Below are positions 47,101-57,537 of a DNA stretch of 64,000 nt, piece after piece. This DNA comes from Fragilaria radians (Eukaryota; Bacillariophyta; Fragilariophyceae; Fragilariales; Fragilariaceae). The position numbers and the translations under genes are program-made. The stretch's first letter is position 1, and each line of letters starts with the position of its first letter. Under the pieces are notes generated by a model that ran no database searches, was not told the origin of the DNA, and saw only the letters and a program-made list of their open reading frames with translations. The DNA lies in NCBI GenBank assembly GCA_900642245.1, contig CAAAJI010000009.1:365384-429383 (forward strand). Reading direction: 5' to 3'.

Positions 47101-49544
47101 AAAAACTATTTGACTTAGCAGATGAAGGCCTTGCCTTGATTAAAAGGAGGTCTGATGGAGTTCCAGAATCTCAATTTGAATTACTCGGATACAAAGCTAT
47201 TTTGTATCTACAACGTTGCTTTACGGGCAAATCATTTCCTCAGAACAAGGATTTACAACCAGAGGATAAGGTGAACATCATAAGACCTCTTTTGCTTGAA
47301 TTCTTGCAACGTCCGCATCACAATTCATTACTGGATGAAGCACATGATGCCAAAACCATTGGTCATCGCGCTCTCTCATTTCCCTATATTCGGTTGCTGT
47401 TGTTGATTGATGCTCGAGCACTCTTGGATTTAATGAATTTTGCCTTGGATGCGCCAGACTCTGAATTCCTTTCCGGTGATAGTGCTTTCGAATCAATTGG
47501 GGGCTGGGAGGTTGAAGTAGGAGCTGATGCAATAAACATGACAGGCTCTAACGACTATACGAATGAATCCCAGAAGTCGTATCGTGGTCCTGATCGACAA
47601 AAAATTATCGATATGCTTGCTTCGATTATTCTTCCTGATGAGGCAGAGAAAGACTTTAGTGCACCAGGCCAACAAAGTGGATCACCGAAGGCTGTTAATG
47701 CGTACCTTGATTTTTTGGCTGGATACCTTGCGAAGGGGACGGTGCGCGTAAATATCACGGTATCTTGTTTGGTGATTTCTCGCGTAACCGATAAATTCAG
47801 ATCCTCCGTTACTGCAGAGTCAAGGGCGTCAGCCCAAAGCGAACTAATTGAGCTCTTGATTGCACTTCCAAGAAACGCTTATGACCCAGTTCTGGTCCTG
47901 CGAATGATAGAGGATGCTGGAATTCATCGTGCTGCTTTACTACTTCATCAACAGGGCACATCAGCGTGGCATGTGGATAGCGCAGGGAAAGAGGGAAGAG
48001 CATATCACTTCAAATGTGCGATTGATTGCTATCTTGGAGACAGTGACGCTGAGTTTAGATCTGAAGTTTTTGATTATGTGAAAAAAGTTTGCTCTGGCAT
48101 AAATACAGCAAATGATTCGGAAATAAAGGAGTTGAAGCATACTCTCTTATCGAAGCTTCCTGATCTAATAAATCATGATTCCGTTCTGTCTGCTCAGCTT
48201 ATCGCTGAGCTTTACATTGAAGAACTCGATGATGTAATTACTTCTCTTGGATCATCTGGAGATAAGATAGCGCAATTCATTCTACTTCATGCCATTATTT
48301 CTGGTGATTTAGCCAAAATTGATGTTGTATCAGCATCTGTCCTCAGCGCAAATCTTTCAATGAAGCACCACCAAATATATCTTGCACTTATGGCGAAGCT
48401 CCACCCAGATATGGTTTACGAATATCTTTCAACTCACGATAATTATCGTCATGAAGAGTGTCTAGAATTGTGTCAGAAATATGATATAGCGGATGCTTCA
48501 GCTTATTTGCTTGAGAAAATGGGAAATGTTTCAAGTGCACTTCAACTAATCTTGAAAACGTTTGAGAGCCGAATGATGTCTTTGAAGAGAACAGTAAGGG
48601 GGCTAGGTCCTGCTTTGATTTCTGATCAAGCCTCCCAACGACGGCTTTCTGTGAGTACTCAAAGAAGAGACCTTGAAGGTTTGGCGCAAGAATCGAAGCA
48701 AAAGAAGGAAGTAGATGGTGTGAAGAGAATTCTTGGAATCGCTTTGGATTTATGTGAACGTAACTCCAGTAGTAAGTCAAATACGCATCAAGGATCCCAA
48801 CTTTGGTTCAATGTATTGGACAGGTTAATGAATGCCAAAGGGTTTTTGCGTCTTTCTAAAGAAGATCCGGCTCATGCTCAAGTTGTTTCGACGGTTTTGA
48901 GTAATCTTTTACAAGTAACCATGCAGCGAATGGTCTCAAGCGTACCTTTGGAAGATGTACTTAGAAAAATCACATTAGAAAGTGCGGGTAATCGACTTGT
49001 CGAAGTTCGTGAACTGATCATGTGTCTATTGAGAACCTATGGTCAAGAAACTGATGTTTTCTGCGCAGCAGTTAAAGTTATGAAATTTGATGCACAACGC
49101 TTGCTAAAACAAAGTCGGGCAGCGAAGATTGTTGGTGCACCTGTTCGGACAATTAATAATCAACCAATTCAGGAATACAAGAAGTTGAACTTATCCTTTG
49201 AAACAACTTACAAGAACAGCGAAAGTAACTTAAAAATAGATGCAAAAGGCGACGCCTCCTTTGATGATAGCTCTAACACTTTTTTGTCAAGCAGTCAAGG
49301 AACTCATGGATTGGCATCAGCACTGAGTCGACTACAGAATAAAAGGACATCTACTCAGACTCAACCTGAAGAGTGGCTACAGAAGCGCAGCGTAGCATCT
49401 TTGAAATTGTCAATGTTACCACAACCAGAATCAGAATATTATTTTGATGAAACGTTAGAGAAAAACAGCGACGCTGAATATGTAATAGGCAACCTGGGTG
49501 AGGCTGAGAGTTTTGGAAGTCTTTATTGGTTGCAAAGTCCTTAG
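44190..49544 (+). CDS. VPS8: Vacuolar protein sorting 8 (CORVET tethering subunit)
   Basis: Rab5 effector of the CORVET complex that tethers early endosomes. One uninterrupted exon, 1784 aa from ATG 44190 (the frame also has a TTG just upstream). An acidic disordered N-region (~1-330) is followed by FSGVLEEKVMPNL and a beta-propeller (~365-740): VNSKFIAVGTRLGLILVFDL, VTSVDISGNGEALIAGYSSG, LLILWDVLKGTVLKF, the pattern of the VPS8 WD40 domain. The rest is a long alpha-solenoid, including RRISALEEDGEWLEALALAL (end of the propeller) and HEECLELCQKYDIADASAYL, a clathrin-repeat-like segment. Family members normally end in a RING-type zinc finger. Here the last ~150 residues are hydrophilic, with no C-x2-C pairs (ending ESFGSLYWLQSP). 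Confidence 0.9.
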   Translation: MKTMDLQSILDCSDVDGQSDDENSSNIDLERLLREDDDYDSITEERNDITITSMSTIETNALHFSSPKHTVSNKKQYNSSLQMDRYYQDVDHGMDRIEHNEVHSPPYITTSMRYGHLGTHNPEDWAVLQQILGEIEDDDDEDGDNWINPKNLVVQEQQHLNVDEILRSIPDGMEDTGNDFSDQGNSFDDINASNFQYVFTPKHSPIRSPYFQESNRNSLDNGENPEKVGEKKALPTPVRIHNNASIVKPKIMLGDFSPIVVDEFASENALKYALAYENKLLRPGQREIISPLMVKRRLKPKVELGSSMQRKLQLTKAPGTFLGTNMPKPDTPHFAFSGVLEEKVMPNLTSHLMKVTIEKKSDIPTAVSVNSKFIAVGTRLGLILVFDLFEVLRQKLRLSDAVQDGHWNAASGGSVTSVDISGNGEALIAGYSSGLLILWDVLKGTVLKFVSESHFSSISGVRFLSQKDLKVVSVDSGGLVNKLTFTKNLLWSNYSMDTVCLLDGTAGQILSMNVLPPYPSSFKSHNSFPDRLSLIALASERSSFAVAVEPTVQVIHRWARPTFDEIRPVHLDIPPEFTFLPCLSWNWSFVLGGGHTITPILARSWGCKLQFLRANFPQLENGGGIDYLTWPSFGLHDEYDSPSPILVLEWLGDRSLAYITDRNEFTVIDTVMMTLLERLDLSNVKLVYAEFVLNRSAGKDFDVDSSKQIISRTCKTFQNTLKANDNRLLILCQEEVRSVEILGAKRRISALEEDGEWLEALALALDHYENTIKSQEDRQRLQGKRDLANHPEFYSVTRTEDEEWIAKLLIRYFNLAIENAPDDETTESVFITKSAGLSRLDLAESHFQMLAGVCAEFCIAIRRLDLLFGPIFQRFLHVRRVSIFLDVLEPYVLNDKLNFIAPEAMAHFIEHCKATNGIAVVERCLLHMDVTVMDFDSIVSLLRRNDMFSALFHVYTHGLDDFVRPLELIMEKLFDLADEGLALIKRRSDGVPESQFELLGYKAILYLQRCFTGKSFPQNKDLQPEDKVNIIRPLLLEFLQRPHHNSLLDEAHDAKTIGHRALSFPYIRLLLLIDARALLDLMNFALDAPDSEFLSGDSAFESIGGWEVEVGADAINMTGSNDYTNESQKSYRGPDRQKIIDMLASIILPDEAEKDFSAPGQQSGSPKAVNAYLDFLAGYLAKGTVRVNITVSCLVISRVTDKFRSSVTAESRASAQSELIELLIALPRNAYDPVLVLRMIEDAGIHRAALLLHQQGTSAWHVDSAGKEGRAYHFKCAIDCYLGDSDAEFRSEVFDYVKKVCSGINTANDSEIKELKHTLLSKLPDLINHDSVLSAQLIAELYIEELDDVITSLGSSGDKIAQFILLHAIISGDLAKIDVVSASVLSANLSMKHHQIYLALMAKLHPDMVYEYLSTHDNYRHEECLELCQKYDIADASAYLLEKMGNVSSALQLILKTFESRMMSLKRTVRGLGPALISDQASQRRLSVSTQRRDLEGLAQESKQKKEVDGVKRILGIALDLCERNSSSKSNTHQGSQLWFNVLDRLMNAKGFLRLSKEDPAHAQVVSTVLSNLLQVTMQRMVSSVPLEDVLRKITLESAGNRLVEVRELIMCLLRTYGQETDVFCAAVKVMKFDAQRLLKQSRAAKIVGAPVRTINNQPIQEYKKLNLSFETTYKNSESNLKIDAKGDASFDDSSNTFLSSSQGTHGLASALSRLQNKRTSTQTQPEEWLQKRSVASLKLSMLPQPESEYYFDETLEKNSDAEYVIGNLGEAESFGSLYWLQSP

Positions 49545-50609
49545 AATTGCTAAAGAGCCTCTTGCGCACACCTAAGTTAGGGTTGTGCCAAAGGAAATAT
49601 CTGCCGAATTTCATTATCATCAGTATTTTCTCTAGATTTACTGTTATGAATGTCTACGGACGGAGTTTAGAGCTCTCAGAAGATGCTCCATGATACTTTT
49701 CTTAGCCTACACTAACCGTTGTTGCTAAGACTATTTTTTATTTCATATCACTCCACTTTTTTACATTTTAATTGCAAAGTAGCAATGACATTTTTTCTCC
49801 ACTAGATGAAGTGGACAGAAGACAATGAGATTTGACAGTAAAACTTTAGAAATGTCACCAAGCATTGATAAATGAAGCTTGTGCAAAGAATCTATAAAAG
49901 ATATATCTGTGGCAGTAGTGTCAACAGTCATTAGGTAAAAACCAGATGCCTTTGAATGTTGCCGCTATGCTTAGAATTTTGATAACTTGAACGAGGAGAG
50001 ATCTATCATGGTGATAGGGTTGAGCTCTCAACCTTCTAGTTCTTGAGTTAAACGTCGACCATATGCGAAGCTCCCTCTTTATGATTTTGATATATTTGAC
50101 TCCACCATGCACATTGATCTATGGAAATTGCCTAAAATCATCTATTCCTTTTCAAATAAACAAACTTATGTATCCGCAATTCATTTGTCTACGACTTCAT
50201 CTGTATTCACGGATAAAATGAGATAGAACTGTGGTGACCACAGTATTGCCCTATGAGGACAGGCTTGATTCCTTGCCTTTTTTGTTGCATGTCTTAACCT
50301 GGAAGATGAAGGTAAGTTAAATAAATAAAGATATAGAGATTAGAAATAAAAATTATATCCCAAAGAGTTTTTATAACTAAACCTTCTCTTCAAAGAATAG
50401 CATCTCTTGTTGAAAAGTTTTCTTCTGTTGAAGCTTACTTAAGAGCCTTATGACTTGTTATTTAACTTGCTATTTGTCATTATCAAGAGTAGTCATGTTT
50501 CGTAGTCTTGACAGGAATAATTTCATGTCATTTGCTTCCTCTAACTGTGCCATTACCTACGGAACGTATCTGTGTATAGACATGTGCTGAATGTCGATAA
50601 CCTTTTATA
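49545..50609. other. Spacer downstream of VPS8
   Basis: AT-rich 3' flank. The 49921-50112 minus frame has no likeness. It may include the 3' LTR of the retroelement to its right, but no LTR edges were identified. Confidence 0.4.
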
Positions 50610-53520
50610 TCTTTAGGCTGCTGTTGGAATAAGCCCATACTACTTGGTATGTTCCATCCCTTTTTGGACTAACCTGCGTTGGAGTATCTCTCTGTCAAGT
50701 AATACGCATTGACCTTGTATTCATGCTTACTCTTTTTGAGTTTTCTTTGCATGTATTGGCATGGCCTCTTGTTTACATATTCTTATTTCTTTATACTCAG
50801 TGGTAAAAGAATAATCAAACAGCATGTTGCTTCCAAAGACAACTTTTGCCGGTGTAGCAATTAGTATGCTCTGTGTAGTAGAGCTAATAGCCCAGGCGCA
50901 ATTTGCTAAAATTTGCGTCTATGGATCTTGATAATCAAAGCCATAATCTTCGATTTCATAAGAACGTAGCGTGTGCCCTAAACTTTGGTGAACATGTTCA
51001 CTAAATTAGCTTGAGGGTGTTTAACAGTTTGTGCTCTAAGCTGCTCTAAGAGTTTGCACAAATTGTAAATTATGATCTAAAAGTTACTTTTATCCTAGAT
51101 CTCTCATCAAGTCCAGCATGTTTATTTGACCACATAGTCTCTTTAGCTTACATGTTAGATTCAAAACTTAACACTTATACTTTGTGATCTTAGATTCATC
51201 AATTGTGAATCTTGATAGATTCCTGTTTGTTACTTAGGAATCTGTAACAGTTATTTCTACCGTATTGATATGACGGTCCTGAAAAGATATTAAATGATCT
51301 TCTTCATTTAAAAGCAATATTAAGCATCACTAAATTCAAATAAGACTATGTCTTAATTGAATTTGTGGAAAGTATAGAAAGAATGGTTACCTATGTACCC
51401 TATTCTACATTTAGATACGTAAATATAAGGATATTAATTCTAGTACTATTTATTATGTACTAACGATAACTTTGGATGTCTCCAGTATTGGTACACACAC
51501 ACATCTCTTATTCTTCAGTAACTATTTTAATATTATTAGACTGTATTGCTTAACACCTTTAGTGTTTGGTATTATCTTAATGAAATTAACTCAAGGTATG
51601 TCAAGTGGTTGCAACTGATTTTTCCCCATAGGACTTTACCCAAGAATTCATTTCCATTGTTGCTAATGCACCTCTTTGGGCGTGGGTAATGGCAAAAGCA
51701 TGTTTGGTCTAATATTTTGCAGTTCCACTGGATGATTTATCCTATATTTCAGCTGCTTCAAACCAGCCAGTTACTGAATCACTCACTGTGATTGCTTGTA
51801 AGAAAAGTCCCTTTTCATGTTGAGTTTTTACCGTGTATGGCCCTATTAAATCAACACATATTGTGTCCCAAGTGTTTTGATCATGATCTTTTAAGACAGG
51901 TGTCCGCATTAATTACAAGGATTTCCTCACCTTTGGCATTGGTGGCAGCTTTTGATATGTTCTTCAAGATCACTGCTGAGTCTTGACCGTACCAGATGTG
52001 AACATATGGTCCTTTCTGTTTGGTACCAGCTAAATATTAGCTTCCTAAGTGCTTTAGGAGTGTAAACCTTATTTTTAAATAGAATGACATTGTGTCCGTT
52101 AATAGTTTTGGAGAAATACTTTGGATGGCATTTCTGATGCTGAATCAGTGTTTAATCATTACACTGATATTCAGCTATGATTTGAGTACTCAAGGGATAG
52201 TCTAAATCTTGTAGACTCTTATCATCCAAGCTTTCATAAAGCTCAGCTACCTGCTTGGAGCTAGCAGTTGTTGATGACACTTCAGTATCTAATCTGCTTA
52301 GAGCATCAGCTACCACATTGCATGGTCCTTTGATGTACTCTTTAGTTGGACCAAACTCTTCAATGGTTTAGCGCCATCTTTGCATATGCGGAGATTTAGA
52401 CTTAAGTCAATCTTCTTATGTTTTCATGGTCTGTATAGATCTTTATACGGTTTCCAAGGAGCATAGTTCTGAACTCATTTAGAGTTTCAGGCGGAGAGAG
52501 CATCTCTCTTTCTCCTGCTGTTTAGATGCGCTGTGTTTCATTATGCTTTCTACTGCAAATTGTAATAGGATGTCCCTCTTGACTTATGACTGATCCTAGT
52601 TGATAATCTGAGGCATCAGTATGTATGTCAAATGCTTTGTTGAAATCGGGGAATTTAAGTAAGGCATTTGTGTAATGCCCCTTTTAACTTCCTGGAAGGC
52701 ATTGTCTTGAGCCTCTATCCATTTGAAAGTCTCTACTTTTGCAACCCTTGTGAATGGTGTGAGTAGATGCAATCTTTGCTGTTATATTTCACGGTACTAG
52801 TTAATAAGGCCCAAGAATGAGAGCTATTGCTTTAGGGACTTAAGTGCCTTGAGAAGTAATATCACTGTCACTTTAGTTTGAAGTGGGCTATTTCCGACTG
52901 TTGTAACCTGATTGCCTAAGTATTCAAACTCTTGCATAGCAAAAGTACATTTTTCAATGTTTATATGAAAGCTAGCTGAGTCCAGCTTAGTTAAAATTTG
53001 TCCTAAGCTTAGAAGGTGTTCTTTGTAAGAACCCTTTCTGGTTACTAGAACATCATCCAGATATGTTCTCACAAAGTCAAGTCCAACTTTCAGTTGGGAT
53101 ATTTTGCTAAGAAATATATCAGGGGAGTTAGCAACTCCCATGGGTAATTGCAAGAAGGAGTATTTCCCCAATGGAAAGGCATTTTTGCATAGATTGTGAG
53201 CCCAAGGCATCAAGCATACTGTGCAATAACCCACGTTAAGGTCGGTGGATGTTGCAAATGAGAATCCGTCCAGGTTTGTAAGAATGTCCTGTAATTTAGG
53301 AATAGGGTATGAAACCCTTTTTAGTTTTGAGTTTAAGACTCTGAAGTCAGATACAACTCTAACGGTTCCATTTATCTTTGGAATGTTGAATGATGGAAAT
53401 TGATACACCAAATTTACTTGGAGTTTTGAAACTCTTAAGTTGCAAAGGTGTTGTATTTCCTTTTTGTGTGATTCCTCATATATTTTTGGAACTAAAATGG
53501 TGGTAGCTGAAAAGGTGTTG
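50610..53520 (-). mobile_element. Decayed Ty3/gypsy retrotransposon, pol order RT-RNase H-integrase
   Basis: Read on the minus strand. RT (53520-52824, still mostly open): ILVPKIYEESHKKEI, INGTVRVVSDFRVLNSKL, FATSTDLNVGYCTV, LPMGVANSPDIF and the catalytic box TYLDDVLV. RNase H (~52760-52280): FDIHTDASDYQLGSVISQ, MLLGNRIKIYTDHEN, then NVVADALSRLD. Integrase (~51990-50880): NTWDTICVDLIGPYTVKT, ITVSDSVTGWFEAAEI, KHPQANLV, WAISSTTQSI and ATPAKVVFGSNML. A GPY/F-like end (GTYQVVWAYSNSS) lies near 50640. Several stops and frameshifts, for example right after WFEAAEI, make it a pseudogene. The order RT-RH-IN is diagnostic of Ty3/gypsy rather than Ty1/copia. Neither gag nor LTRs could be read. Confidence 0.9.
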
Positions 53521-54566
53521 TACCTTCTGTAAGCTTGAAGCTTACTGGATCTATATTCCAGTCACCAAGAGTGCCACCAAACAAATGCTCAAATTTGTAG
53601 AGCAAGGCTTTCTGTTGTCATCAACTACCCAAATAAATTTGTTTTCCTGGGCTCATTTTTGAGCTTGGCCCATTTTTGTGCTTCTGCTCTGACCTTTGCT
53701 TTGATACAACATTCATGGCCTGTGTTTCCACAGAAAGCTTATTTGGAAAAGGCTTTCTTTTTGATCTGACCTCAAAATTAATACTTTTTGTAAATTTACT
53801 AATTTCACTAGTAATCCATTGCAGCGACAAAAATATGCACTCATCACGCACACTGTTACAGATAACTCCCTGCAAAAAGTCTTACGGATGTTGTTCAAGA
53901 CCGTCTTTCCCAGAGACTACGGAGAGAATATTCAAATGACGGGAATTGTTAACAGGTAGCGCAGTGAAATTTGACCTTTATCTGGACCATTTTTGAATCT
54001 CAAGTAGGGACAAACAGAATTCAACGTAAACTAAATGGCATGGGTTATTTTGCTACAAGGCATTTATTATTGTGCGTTATTTGCTGAGTTCACAATTTAA
54101 AGTAATGATCAAATATACATGTTTTCTTTCTTGGTACATCTTTAATCCCTACATACCGCTGAGATTAAATATCATTAGGAACATAACATATCAAGTAGTC
54201 AGCTTTTCATTTCCACATTCAGGTCATCTATCTATTGCAGGAATAAATCCCAAAAAAATTTGCCAGATGATTTCAGACGTAAAGTTGTTGATATAGTTCA
54301 TTTATTTTTTTATATTTTTAATTATACACATAAACCAATGCAACTCCTTAACGCGGTATATGATAATTTACCTGTGCACAAATTTTCCCGCTGCTCATCC
54401 CTCTTACGAGTTTTGTCATTGTTATCTCTCTTAAAAAGGGATTTAAACCTTTGAAGCTCAATTTCATTTCCTAATTTTACCGTCTTTTACAACCGAACCC
54501 CTAAAAACGCAAATGAATACCTTTAAATGGATGGTAAATAGAACTCCCCAGCTAGTCTTGTCACAC
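53521..54566. other. Probable gag/protease side of the retroelement, unreadable
   Basis: Upstream of the RT in the element's direction, so gag and protease would be expected here. Frames at 53621-53875 and 54072-54454 show no secure motif. The right edge is the 3' end of the coiled-coil gene. Confidence 0.4.
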
Positions 54567-55181
54567 CTATCCCAATGGTATTATATCAAGCTCGTCGTCA
54601 CTATCAGATTGAAAGTCATCTAAAAGGGAGGAAGTTATAGAGTGCGAAAGGGATGGAGAGGCCATTACAATCGGAACCAAGAGTGAATGACGTGTATGGT
54701 CTCTAACTTCCGGAGCAGAGCGAGTTCTCGTATCCAAATCCTCACCATCAGTGCATAATTCTTTATGTTCGTTAAGGATATGCCTACGAGAAGGTATAAG
54801 CGAATTGGGAAGTGTCTTCAGACTCAAATTATCCGTTTCATCTGATGTTTGTTCATTCATTACGAGCGAAGATTCACAGTTTGATGGAAATTTTGAAATA
54901 GACGAGCTGCTATCACGAGCAGCCATCTTTGCAGCGAGGTAAAGCCTTCTTCTGTCGTCTGCCACAAGAGATGTATCTAATCCATGCTCACGCCAAAGTT
55001 TCTCGAAGTGTTCCCTCTCAAGTAATCGCTGCCGTTCGTATTCCACACTTATCATCTGTCTCAATGTTTCTCTTGTCTCTTTATTTCGTCGCTCCTCTTG
55101 TTCCATAGAGTGCATACAGCATACACCATTCATCAAAGCAGATGCAAAAAAGTTCAACACAGACGCACCCTCACAAATCAT
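54567..55181 (-). CDS. Orphan coiled-coil protein, 204 aa
   Basis: One open frame from ATG 55181 to a stop at 54567, between two dead retroelements. A charged helix at ~27-75 (MEQEERRNKETRETLRQMIS, then YERQRLLEREHFEKLWREHG) predicts a coiled coil. The rest is Ser/Asp-rich and low-complexity, ending in an acidic patch (DDFQSDSDDELDIIPLG). No known family is recognised. The coding-like composition, unlike that of the flanking relics, favours a real host gene. An upstream exon cannot be excluded because the first ~20 residues are unlike the rest; M18 or M26 are alternative starts. Confidence 0.6.
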   Translation of the reverse strand: MICEGASVLNFFASALMNGVCCMHSMEQEERRNKETRETLRQMISVEYERQRLLEREHFEKLWREHGLDTSLVADDRRRLYLAAKMAARDSSSSISKFPSNCESSLVMNEQTSDETDNLSLKTLPNSLIPSRRHILNEHKELCTDGEDLDTRTRSAPEVRDHTRHSLLVPIVMASPSLSHSITSSLLDDFQSDSDDELDIIPLG

Positions 55182-55589
55182 GGAAAGTTTTGCGATTTTG
55201 ATTTATTGAACAATATTTTGATTAAAACAGTGTGAAAGAATAGGCCGTATGCTCTCTAGGACCCAGCATCAAATTTGAATAGAGCTTAAGTTGGGAGCAT
55301 TATGATAGATAGGACTCTTGGAAAGGATTACTACGTCGGGTGATACCTTGAGACATGGAAGTTGAAAAAGTATTGAAATTTTGTTTTCACTTCCGTTGAA
55401 TTTGAGAGTAAATAAGGTTTCGAGTACTTATCCTTTAACATAAATGTCCACCCCCAAGATCACATTTGCAATTGAATATAGAGACGCTGATACTTAACCA
55501 TTTGAAAACAATTCCTTTTTGAAATCAAATTGTTAAACTGTTAAACACATTTGTCAAACAATCCATAATTCTTGCATTGAATTCTCTGA
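55182..55589. other. Promoter side of the coiled-coil gene
   Basis: AT-rich spacer leading into the next retroelement. No motif is recognised. Confidence 0.4.
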
Positions 55590-56820
55590 ACATCAACGCT
55601 CATCATCTTGTGCAAAACAAAACCATGTCTTGGTATTTTTGTCGTATGTCCTAGGTGGATGAAGTAAATTTGCATGGTATCAGGATAGCACTATTTGCAA
55701 TAATCATTTAGGAATCTGTATTTTATCCTTTAGAAAAATTTCTTTGATCTTTTGAAATGTTTATAGAGAATGTGAAAAACCAATTCTATAAACCTTTGAT
55801 TCTTATCTGATTTTTGGAGATCAGAACAGTGTGCATTGGGAATTTGATCTTCCTGTCTTATTCTACAACTTACAAATTATCAATACCTAGGCAGGATAAG
55901 GCATCTGCAGAATCATTTTTCTTTCGAAAGAGATCAATAACCCATATTCTTCAAGGAAAAAAAGCCAACACGCAACTAGGTCTGACAACTTTCAACAATT
56001 GGAGGCATTTTCATTATGGCCTGACATAGTAAAGCCTAGAAAGATGCTCTTTTATTCCTTACAGATTTCTGTACATGACATGCAACTCTTTCAGTAGTTG
56101 TTTTATTGTCTTCAGTCTGAGCTGAGTTTAAGAAAAAAAACTGTAGGCTACATCACGGGCGTCAATGTGAAGTTGGAATGGTTTATTGAAATCTGTATGT
56201 AGTAAATCCCTCAATTCCAATATCTTTCTATTTTTTCCGAAATTGACGGGTTAAATGCGTAACGAGGCAAAGGGGCGAACAGATCACTTCTGCAAAATAA
56301 CTTGTATGGCAATCCGATAACCCAGATACTTTAGTGGCTCTGCAACGAATTTAGATTGTTGGGCAATGACTCTCGTGACATTGTATGAGAGCCTTACTAG
56401 AATCATTTCTAACTTAAATAGAAGGTAGTTGCATTTTTTTGTTAAGTTAACATCATTTACGTTTTCCGCATCTTGGACATACCGTTTTGAAAACCCTCAT
56501 GGGAAATTTTGATTCCCACTGATAAGGGCATGAACTTTGCCTTTTCCCCAAGAGAATGCAATAGTACATAGCTGTTGAGCATCGGCATCTTGTTTAATGT
56601 TATTGTAATCCATGGTTTATTCTGATGCCGTGACAAAGGTAAAGTCTTTCTTGGGACGGATCATGCCCTATTTCATGTTTTTGAAAATGTTTGATATCTC
56701 TAGCAATGTTTCCATGTTACGAAGCAATTCTGAATTATTGTTTACTTCTACAACTCCAACATCCACTAATTTTGCAAAATCTTGAATGTTGCTGCTCCTC
56801 TGGCCTCCAAAGTGAATATG
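55590..56820 (-). mobile_element. Second decayed Ty3/gypsy element (RT, RNase H end, integrase zinc region)
   Basis: Read on the minus strand from the right: FAKLVDVGVVEVNNNSE (~56790-56730; usual L...GVL...N.SEWA), then FTFVTAS and MDYNNIKQDADAQQLCTIAF then SWGK (~56620-56540; usual ATSLDLNMGYYHI.LDADAQ.LCTIVFPWGKY). RNase H end KKNDSADALSCLGIDNL lies at ~55925-55870 (usual NIVADALSRL.ID). An integrase zinc-binding trace, KIQIPK...YHANLLHPPRTYDKN, lies at ~55710-55600 (usual WYH..L.HPG). Many stops make it dead. Residues differ from those of the element at 50610-53520 at shared positions, so it is a separate family or much older copy. LTRs were not found. Confidence 0.78.
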
Positions 56821-57537
56821 GCCGCGCATGTATTGGCTGGCAGCTATAATGCATCACGTGTAGACTTATTGGTTCCATGTTGAATTCTCCTAAATTTCCC
56901 TTTTTGTTGAAGCTCTCTCATGAATTATATGTTCATTTAAGATTGCAAGTGGATTCGGTGTTTCTGGAATCGTATTTTAAAGAGATTATTTGCTTGGAGG
57001 TCTTTGTGGCTCATTTGGTGTTTCATAATTTCAATCAGGGACTTTTCAGTTATTTGAATCACCTCTTTCCTTCATAGGATTATTGTTTGCATCATACATA
57101 GCAGCCTTATTGTTCAAATACCTAATTTCCAGATACAATCTCGGTCAGGGATCATGCCATATCTTTGGATTATACGGAAAGGGCACAAACCCAACTTTAT
57201 TGGATGTAAGCTGATCATCCATTATGTAAGCAAACTTTCTTCATCATTGACAGTGTGGCCTACATTAAGTCTGTGGCGGGATGAGATTGTTTTCACAGTT
57301 TTAATTTTAATTCAATGGTGAGACGAGATTCAACATTCCTCTCCTTGGTGTTTCCATTTTGAAGGCTTTTCAGATTGCGACTGCCTGCTAATTTTGTGGT
57401 AATTTTAACTTTTCGATTAGCTGTCGCTTTTGACCAATTTCCGAAAGGTTAATTTACGTAGTAGCTGTCGAGTAACCTTAATGGAAATCTTACATTGTCT
57501 TCATTGTGTGACAATAAAAATGAACAATACTTCCACC
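56821..57537. other. Upstream flank of the SPF45-like gene
   Basis: Probably starts with worn retroelement sequence and ends with the promoter and 5' UTR of the gene at 57538. The 56877-57077 frame is not supported. Confidence 0.4.
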
